Source: a bacterium
GTDB taxonomy: Bacteria; Actinomycetota; Acidimicrobiia; Spongiisociales; JAENVV01
Assembly: GCA_024641305.1 (NCBI GenBank)
Contig: JAHEDI010000008.1
Location: 63,950-103,177 of the forward strand
Length of the DNA stretch: 39,228 nt
Direction of reading: 5' to 3'
The notes under the pieces were generated by a model. It saw only the letters and a program-made list of their open reading frames with translations, did not search any database and was not told where the DNA came from. The position numbers and the translations under genes were made by a program. Below, one piece after another: positions 34,133 to 39,228 of the stretch (its first letter is position 1; each line of letters begins with the position of its first letter).

Positions 34133-34231
34133 CGGTTGGCTTCCGTGAGTCCGAGGCAGGACATTACCAGCACCAGAAAAAGGTCCGACCGTCCTGGTAA
34201 ACCGATGGACTATCCTGTCGTCGACCAACTA

Positions 34232-34303
34232 GCCGAAGTAGCTCAGGGGTAGAGCAGCTCACTCGTAATGAGCAGGTCAGGGGTTCAAATCCCCTCTTCG
34301 GCT
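34232..34303 (+). tRNA. tRNA-Thr (anticodon CGU)
   Basis: The acceptor stem GCCGAAG (34232-34238) pairs with CTTCGGC, the D arm has GCTC/GAGC, the anticodon stem GCTCA/TGAGC encloses CTCGTAA, and the T loop is TTCAAAT. The anticodon CGT reads ACG. Unlike the other two tRNAs here, the CCA end is encoded (34304-34306). A TATCCT box (34211-34216) 15 nt upstream may be its -10. Confidence 0.96.
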
Positions 34304-34347
34304 CCATCAACCCACCCGATCAGCCCCGCCCGAACCAGACGGACCGG

Positions 34348-34968
34348 CTATTGAATTTCACCCGGATCACTCCCGGCCAGTAGATCATCCATGGCCTCGC
34401 CCCACGCATCGGTCAACGAAAACCGATCCCCCTTCGGATCAAGCGGCTTGCCGATGTGTATCTCAACCCGACTCCTGCGCACCTTGCGCTCTTCGAGACC
34501 CATCACAGCCTCGGTACCCGAGAGAGCCACCGGTACGAGAGGAACTCCCGCCGTGATGGCCAACCATGCCGCGCCCCGCTTAAAGTCCGACGCCCGCCAA
34601 TGCTCGGTTCGACGCCCCTCAGGAAAGACTCCCACCCGGCCACCGGATGCCAGATGATCCAAACCTTGGCGCATTGCCCCGAGAGGCACGGAGGATCGTG
34701 GCAACAAGATGGACCCGTAAAACGGCAGGATGAAGTCCAACCCGCGATTGATCCCGATCAGGTCGGCGGCCGCCATGAAACGCAACGGCTTGCCCAATGC
34801 CATTGCCGCAAACGCCGCGTCAACGTGTGAGACGTGGTTGATACCGGCGACATACGGACCGGCGGGAATGTGTTCACTGCCGGTTATTTTCAGCTTGAAC
34901 AGTGGTCCAGCCAGGACCCGACCCACCGGGACGGAAAGCTTGAACCTTCGCTCCCAGGGCTCACTCAC
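34348..34968 (-). CDS. plsC: 1-acyl-sn-glycerol-3-phosphate acyltransferase (PlsC family)
   Basis: Lysophosphatidic acid acyltransferase-type protein of phospholipid synthesis. The 206-aa product has the NHxxxxD catalytic motif as NHVSHVD, the glycerol-phosphate-binding FPEGRRT and a third motif LVPVALSG. I chose GTG 34968, which overlaps the holB stop (GTGAGTGA); a start at 35010 would lie well within holB. It is the last gene of the MFS-tmk-holB-plsC operon and ends 44 nt from tRNA-Thr(CGU), which is convergent. Confidence 0.9.
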   Translation of the reverse strand: MSEPWERRFKLSVPVGRVLAGPLFKLKITGSEHIPAGPYVAGINHVSHVDAAFAAMALGKPLRFMAAADLIGINRGLDFILPFYGSILLPRSSVPLGAMRQGLDHLASGGRVGVFPEGRRTEHWRASDFKRGAAWLAITAGVPLVPVALSGTEAVMGLEERKVRRSRVEIHIGKPLDPKGDRFSLTDAWGEAMDDLLAGSDPGEIQ

Positions 34969-36004
34969 GGGCAAGGTCGTTGAACAGGTTCGCCAGGACA
35001 AGGGGAACACGTTGGTTTTGACGAATGGCCGTCACGGCATCGAGCGCTCGCTCGGCATTCCGGGCGGCTTGGGTCGGCGTCACCAGGGCAAGTCGAGTCA
35101 CATCGACATCGGGATTTCTCACCGCCACCCCGAACTGCGCGGCGGCCGCATCGGTGTACCAGGACGCCAGAATCTCAAGACCGGTGATCATGAGTGCTTG
35201 AGCAGACCGCTTCGTGGCCCGCTCCCGGCGGTCCCGCGCGGTGGCGGTTTCGTCTGGATCAGCCACCCCCAGTGTCTTGATCAGTGGGGCGGCGGCCCGC
35301 TCCGCAGCATCGGCCAGCAGAAACGAGTTGCCAGTGTGCGGAGAAACCCGCTCGGGGACGGTCAGCCAGAATTCTCGAAACCTGACGACTTCCTTTTCGG
35401 TGGCAAGTTGTATGGCCAGACCCGGTCGGCCGCCCGCAATCACCGCGACCCGGTGCGCTTGTTCCTCATCGACGCCCTGCGCTTGAAGACCGGCCACCAG
35501 ATCTTCGGATCGGACCCGACCAAAGTGCACAGTTCGACAGCGGGACCCGATCGTCGGGGGAAGATCATCTTCGGACTCAGCCACCAGGATGAATACGGTT
35601 GAAGCGCTCGGCTCCTCGACCGTCTTAAGCAGAGCGTTGGCCGCCGACTCGGTCAGGGTTGAGGCCTCGTCAAAGAGAATGATCTTGCGATCTCCCTCAA
35701 CTGGCGTCATCGATGCCGCATGAACCGCGGCCCTGGCTTGCTCAACCCCGATCGAGGCTCGACCGTCAGGCAGAATCACCGTCACATCAGGATGGTTCCC
35801 CGAGGCAACCCTGTCACAAACCGAGCAAGGTCCTTCATGGTTACCTGAGCGATCACACAGAACGACGGCGGCAAATCGCGAGGCGATCATCGCTTTGCCA
35901 ACGGCCTCAGGGCCGACGAACAAATAGGCATGGGCGGGCGAGCCCGCTTCTTGTTCAAGCAGATCAAGCACCTTCTGGTGGCCGATGACGCCAATCCGAT
36001 TCAT
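34961..36004 (-). CDS. holB: DNA polymerase III delta' subunit
   Basis: Clamp-loader subunit of the replicative polymerase. The 347-aa AAA+ protein has the family zinc-binding cluster CDRSGNHEGPCSVCDRVASGNHPD, an SRC motif (GSRC) and the VEEPSAST stretch. Its P-loop reads GPEAVGKA, with Ala in place of the Thr or Ser that coordinates magnesium, in keeping with delta' being a non-hydrolysing subunit in many bacteria. Start ATG 36004 overlaps the tmk stop (ATGA); the 72-residue upstream extension would lie inside tmk and is rejected. tmk-holB linkage is common. Confidence 0.93.
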   Translation of the reverse strand: MNRIGVIGHQKVLDLLEQEAGSPAHAYLFVGPEAVGKAMIASRFAAVVLCDRSGNHEGPCSVCDRVASGNHPDVTVILPDGRASIGVEQARAAVHAASMTPVEGDRKIILFDEASTLTESAANALLKTVEEPSASTVFILVAESEDDLPPTIGSRCRTVHFGRVRSEDLVAGLQAQGVDEEQAHRVAVIAGGRPGLAIQLATEKEVVRFREFWLTVPERVSPHTGNSFLLADAAERAAAPLIKTLGVADPDETATARDRRERATKRSAQALMITGLEILASWYTDAAAAQFGVAVRNPDVDVTRLALVTPTQAARNAERALDAVTAIRQNQRVPLVLANLFNDLARE

Positions 36005-36591
36005 GTCACAAGGTCCCAGACCTGGTCGACCACGGATTCGATATCTGCGGAGGCATCGATGCGGACAAGTCTGTCCAATTCGACCTCGGCAAGTGCGGCA
36101 AACGTGGCAGCCACCATCTGGTGAAACGACAAGTCTTCCGAACCGATCCGGTCTCCGTTCTCCTGCCGTTTCAGGCCAACCTCGGCGTCGACATCGAGCC
36201 AGACAACCAAATCTGGCCACGTCCCGTCGAGGGCCAAACTGTTGAGGGTCCGAACTTCTTCGACTCCAAGGCGGCGCGCGCCCCCCTGGTAGGCGAGTGA
36301 CGAATACACGGTTCGGTCCGAAAGCACCCAGGCGCCCCGTTCCAAAGCGGGGCGAACGACCTCGACTGCCAACTGGGCTCGCGCCGCGGCGAATAAAGCC
36401 GCTTCCGCCCAGGGAGCCATAGGACTGTCTCCATCGAGCAGCAGGCCCCGGATGGCATCGCCCAACCGCGTGCCGCCTGGTTCGCGAACCTGGACCACCT
36501 CGTTCCCGGCCGCCCGTAACCGGGCGGCCAGTGCCCTCACCACGGTGCTCTTCCCGGCTCCTTCAACGCCTTCGAAAGCGATGTACCTCAA
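36001..36591 (-). CDS. tmk: thymidylate kinase
   Basis: Phosphorylates dTMP to dTDP. The 196-aa protein has the P-loop FEGVEGAGKST, the DR(T/Y) motif in LSDRTVYSSLAYQG and the VREPGGT segment. I start it at TTG 36591, which overlaps the MFS stop (TTGA) and has GAGG 6 nt upstream; a start at 36639 would lie 48 nt deeper inside the MFS gene. The LID region lies around LKRQENGDRIGSED. Confidence 0.93.
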   Translation of the reverse strand: MRYIAFEGVEGAGKSTVVRALAARLRAAGNEVVQVREPGGTRLGDAIRGLLLDGDSPMAPWAEAALFAAARAQLAVEVVRPALERGAWVLSDRTVYSSLAYQGGARRLGVEEVRTLNSLALDGTWPDLVVWLDVDAEVGLKRQENGDRIGSEDLSFHQMVAATFAALAEVELDRLVRIDASADIESVVDQVWDLVT

Positions 36592-37895
36592 ACGCTGCCT
36601 CGTTCCAATCGGGGAGCCCACACTTCTCGCACGACCCACAGCGTCACCAGCCCCGCAAGAACCGTGATCGTTCCGCCCAAAACGAAGATCAGTCGCACAC
36701 CGTCGTCGAGCGGATCGGAGAAACGACCATCCAGGAAATTGGCTGCGAAAGCAGCCACGGTCATGGACACGAGTAGCGCCGATCGACCAACGAGGAACAG
36801 GGCGGCGAACGTGCGCCCCCGCACTCCCTCGGCAGAACCCACCTGAAGATAGGTGATTCCGACGACGTACCCGATCCCTGCGGAAAAGCCGAACATGAAC
36901 GAGAAGGTGGCGGCCATGACGACGGTGGTTGAGAAGGCCAGGGCAGCCAGACCGGTCCCAGTCAGCGTGATCGCGGCAGAGAACACCACCATACGATGCA
37001 CCGCTACCCGGTCGATGCGGTTAACAAGAGTGATCCCGATAGCCCCGCCTCCGCCCATCGCGGTAGCGAGCAGCGCAAAGCCGGAGTCATCACCGAAAAT
37101 GAAAGAGCGTGCAAACGTCTGGCCGAGCGTGATGATGGCCCCGCTCCCAAACAGTGCAAACGACATGCCGACGATGACCACCCGGACACCGCGGTGCCCA
37201 ACAACGAACCGGACCCCTTCTGCAAGATCACCGAACGGAGCCTTCCAGTTCCACTTCTCGCGTCCCACCACTGGCGTCCGGAGCGGGATGACGGTTATCG
37301 CAACAATGGCGGCCGAGATCATGAAGGTTAAGAAGTCAAGGGTGAAGCCTGCAGTGAACGGTGACTCCACATCCCAACCAACCCACTGAGGAAACTTGGA
37401 AATTGCCGACCAGGCGATGGCCCCGAGAGGAAAGATCCCGTACGACCCAACCACCGACAGGCTGTTGGCGGTGATCAATTCCTCTTGTTCTACGAGTTCT
37501 GGCACCACCGACTCCCGGACGGGTTGCCGAAGTAACGACAAGATCTCAATCGCGAATGAGACCGCAAACAACTGGGGAAGGGTCCTGACCAAGATCAGGG
37601 AGAGCACCAGGAACCCCCGGCCGATGTCGGCCACGAGCATGATCGTCTTGCGGTTCACCCGGTCGGCCAGGATGCCGCCAATCGGTCCGAACAGAATGGC
37701 AGGCACAAACCGTCCAACCAGCGGAACGAGGGTCCCCAACCCACCACCAATGTGGTCACCGAGGGCAAGCGTCGCGAACAGGGAGACCCAGTCACCAAAG
37801 CTGGAGATCGTCCCCGACCACCACAATTTGGCGAACTCGCCACGACGCAAAAGCTGTGACCGCGTCCGGGGAGGTTGTTTGTCTTGCATACCCAT
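36588..37895 (-). CDS. major facilitator superfamily transporter
   Basis: 435-aa polytopic membrane protein with about twelve helices. The N-terminal half starts LLRRGEFAKLWWSGTISSFGDW and has the MFS loop 2-3 motif as GGILADRVNRKT, a pattern common in the MFS_3/enterobactin-exporter-like group; the substrate is unknown. A second ATG two codons in (37889) is preceded 9 nt upstream by TAACGT and may be the real start. It heads the operon and overlaps tmk by 4 nt; linkage with tmk is not functionally obvious. It is divergent from topA. Confidence 0.88.
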   Translation of the reverse strand: MGMQDKQPPRTRSQLLRRGEFAKLWWSGTISSFGDWVSLFATLALGDHIGGGLGTLVPLVGRFVPAILFGPIGGILADRVNRKTIMLVADIGRGFLVLSLILVRTLPQLFAVSFAIEILSLLRQPVRESVVPELVEQEELITANSLSVVGSYGIFPLGAIAWSAISKFPQWVGWDVESPFTAGFTLDFLTFMISAAIVAITVIPLRTPVVGREKWNWKAPFGDLAEGVRFVVGHRGVRVVIVGMSFALFGSGAIITLGQTFARSFIFGDDSGFALLATAMGGGGAIGITLVNRIDRVAVHRMVVFSAAITLTGTGLAALAFSTTVVMAATFSFMFGFSAGIGYVVGITYLQVGSAEGVRGRTFAALFLVGRSALLVSMTVAAFAANFLDGRFSDPLDDGVRLIFVLGGTITVLAGLVTLWVVREVWAPRLERGSV

Positions 37896-37957
37896 TCAAC
37901 GTTAGTGGCCAGGAGGTTCAGCGCAGCCATTGCTTCGACCCATGAGAGGTTCTCGTC

Positions 37958-37987
37958 TTGACAATGAGCTACCAACCCGGTTATCAC
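37958..37987 (+). promoter_or_regulatory. topA: topA promoter
   Basis: A perfect -35 TTGACA (37958-37963) is followed after 17-18 nt by TTATCAC (37981-37987). The GTG start lies 7-8 nt beyond it without a ribosome binding site, so the mRNA is probably leaderless. Confidence 0.6.
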
Positions 37988-37994
37988 TTGTCTC

Positions 37995-39228
37995 GTGTCC
38001 AAACCCCTCATCATCGTTGAGTCACCCGCGAAAGCCCGAACAATTGCCGGTTTTCTCGGGTCCGACTACGTCGTCACTTCGTCCGTCGGTCACATCCGGG
38101 ACCTGCCGTCAAAGGCCGCAGATATCCCCGCCAAGTACAAGGGCGAACCGTGGGCTCGTCTCGCGGTTGACGTCGATCACGGGTTCGAACCCCTCTATAT
38201 CATCTCGAAAGAAAAGCGGGAAACGGTCAAAGAACTGAAGCGGCTCCTTAGCGAAGCTTCCGCCCTTTACCTCGCGACTGATGAGGATCGCGAAGGGGAA
38301 GCGATTGCCTGGCACCTGAGCGAAGTCCTCAAGCCCACCGTGCCAATCCAGAGGATGGTCTTCCATGAGATCACTCCGGCAGCGATCCAGGCAGCCATCG
38401 ACAACCCTCGCCAAATAAACGACAAACTCGTCGACGCCCAGGAAGCTCGTCGGGTTCTCGACCGTCTCTATGGCTACGAGGTTTCGCCGGTCCTGTGGCG
38501 CAAGGTCAAACCAAAACTGTCGGCTGGTCGAGTCCAGTCGGTCGCCACCAGAATCGTTGTCGAGCGCGAGCGCGAGCGGATCGCATTCCGGGGCGCAAGC
38601 TACTGGGACGTGGAGGGCGAGTTTTCGAAAGAAGAGAGCTTCGGAGCAAAACTGGTCTCTATCGACCAGACTCGCGTCGCTTCGGGGAAGGATTTTTCTT
38701 CGCTTGGCGAAGTCACCCGCAAAGACGTAGTCGTACTGTCCGAATCTGACGCCACCGAACTCGTGGCCGGGTTGGCTGGGACCCTGATGACCGTTCGGTC
38801 GGTCGAGGCCAAGCCGTATACCCGCAAGCCATACGCCCCGTTCCGCACTTCAACGCTCCAACAGGAAGCCGGCCACAAGCTGCGCTTCTCGTCAGCAAGG
38901 ACCATGTCCGCTGCTCAACGGCTTTACGAAAACGGTTTCATTACCTACATGCGTACCGACTCGACCTCTCTGTCCGAGACCGCGGTGGCGGCCGCCCGGG
39001 CTCAAATCCTGGACATGTACGGAGCCGATAACGTGCCTGACAAGCCTCGCGAATATTCAAAGAAGGTCAAGGGAGCTCAGGAAGCCCACGAAGCGATCCG
39101 CCCAGCCGGCGACGCCTTCAAGACTCCAGACGTCGTTTCCGCCCAGGTCAATGACGACGAAGCCAAGCTCTACGAACTCATCTGGAAGCGGACGATCGCC
39201 TCGCAGATGAAAGATGCCCGCGGCGAAA
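37995..39228 (+). CDS. topA: DNA topoisomerase I, 3' end beyond window
   Basis: Type IA topoisomerase that relaxes negative supercoils. The 411 codons in the window begin with GTG (SKPLIIVESPAKARTI), the TOPRIM domain, whose acidic DxD is in LATDEDREGEA (96-98), and reach the active-site Tyr318 in FITYMRTDST. The reading frame is open to the last base, so the protein is cut at the window end; the C-terminal zinc or basic region is not seen. The gene is divergent from the MFS operon. Confidence 0.97.
   Translation, partial: MSKPLIIVESPAKARTIAGFLGSDYVVTSSVGHIRDLPSKAADIPAKYKGEPWARLAVDVDHGFEPLYIISKEKRETVKELKRLLSEASALYLATDEDREGEAIAWHLSEVLKPTVPIQRMVFHEITPAAIQAAIDNPRQINDKLVDAQEARRVLDRLYGYEVSPVLWRKVKPKLSAGRVQSVATRIVVERERERIAFRGASYWDVEGEFSKEESFGAKLVSIDQTRVASGKDFSSLGEVTRKDVVVLSESDATELVAGLAGTLMTVRSVEAKPYTRKPYAPFRTSTLQQEAGHKLRFSSARTMSAAQRLYENGFITYMRTDSTSLSETAVAAARAQILDMYGADNVPDKPREYSKKVKGAQEAHEAIRPAGDAFKTPDVVSAQVNDDEAKLYELIWKRTIASQMKDARGE

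Noticed and set aside
36005-36220. Longer holB start at 36220
   Set aside because: The extra 72 residues are a shadow of tmk; the ATGA overlap at 36001-36004 gives a family-typical N-terminus.

Overview
The window looks like a chromosomal housekeeping segment of a GC-rich actinobacterium, probably a deep-branching lineage such as the Acidimicrobiia. The evidence is the combination of a WS/DGAT wax ester/triacylglycerol synthase, CarD, a DUF3263 + LytR_C pair, a DUF2342 zincin, a DUF2520 protein beside panC, and a SigR/RsrA-type sigma/anti-sigma pair. The class assignment is inference. I see no mobile element, CRISPR array, prophage or rRNA. Most genes lie on the minus strand, usually with start/stop overlaps (ATGA, GTGA, TTGA) typical of translationally coupled operons.

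Layout, left to right. 1-453: no convincing gene. 454-526: tRNA-Arg(CCU). 674-2059 (+): WS/DGAT acyltransferase. 2036-4128 (-): AlaX-type editing protein, a CvpA-CAP fusion and a conserved hypothetical. 4252-5204 (+): azlCD branched-chain amino-acid exporter. 5205-8406 (-): DUF3263 protein, LytR_C membrane protein, a toast-rack-like membrane protein and an AI-2E/PerM transporter. 8512-8584 (-): tRNA-Thr(UGU). 8618-15338 (-): radA, disA, carD, PIN/TRAM nuclease, ispF, cysS, rlmB. 15465-16349 (+): zinc-ribbon/discoidin-like membrane protein. 16422-17054 (-): secreted lysozyme-like protein. 17283-19781 (-): clpC. 19952-20947 (+): long-chain polyprenyl diphosphate synthase. 20972-30712 (-): hpt precedes ftsH, then folE, folP, a phosphatase-like gene, folB, a folK-ICMT fusion, DUF2520, panC, coaX and lysS. 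30712-34132 (-): sigR, rsrA, a small membrane protein, DUF2342 metalloprotease and tilS, leading into hpt. 34232-34303 (+): tRNA-Thr(CGU). 34348-37895 (-): MFS, tmk, holB, plsC. 37995-end (+): topA, cut by the window edge.

Read in the direction of transcription, the order tilS-hpt-ftsH-(fol genes)-(pan genes, coaX)-lysS-clpC-radA-disA-yacL-like-ispF-cysS-rlmB matches, gene for gene in many places, both the Bacillus subtilis tilS-to-rlmB region and the Mycobacterium tuberculosis Rv3579c-Rv3626c region (recalled from knowledge, not computed). Pathways represented are tetrahydrofolate synthesis (folE, folP, folB, folK), pantothenate/CoA (panC, coaX, possibly the DUF2520 reductase), MEP isoprenoids (ispF, polyprenyl synthase), purine salvage (hpt), tRNA maturation and charging (tilS, lysS, cysS, alaX), genome maintenance with c-di-AMP (radA, disA), proteolysis (clpC, ftsH) and thiol stress (sigR/rsrA).

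I do not find a clear-cut new defence or mobile system. The most interesting departures from the textbook layout are two gene fusions (FolK with an ICMT-like membrane methyltransferase; CvpA with a CAP domain), a dual-specificity-phosphatase-like protein lacking the catalytic Cys inside the folate operon, the absence of ispD and panD from their usual positions, and a recurring -10 box set 6-8 nt before start codons that suggests many leaderless mRNAs.
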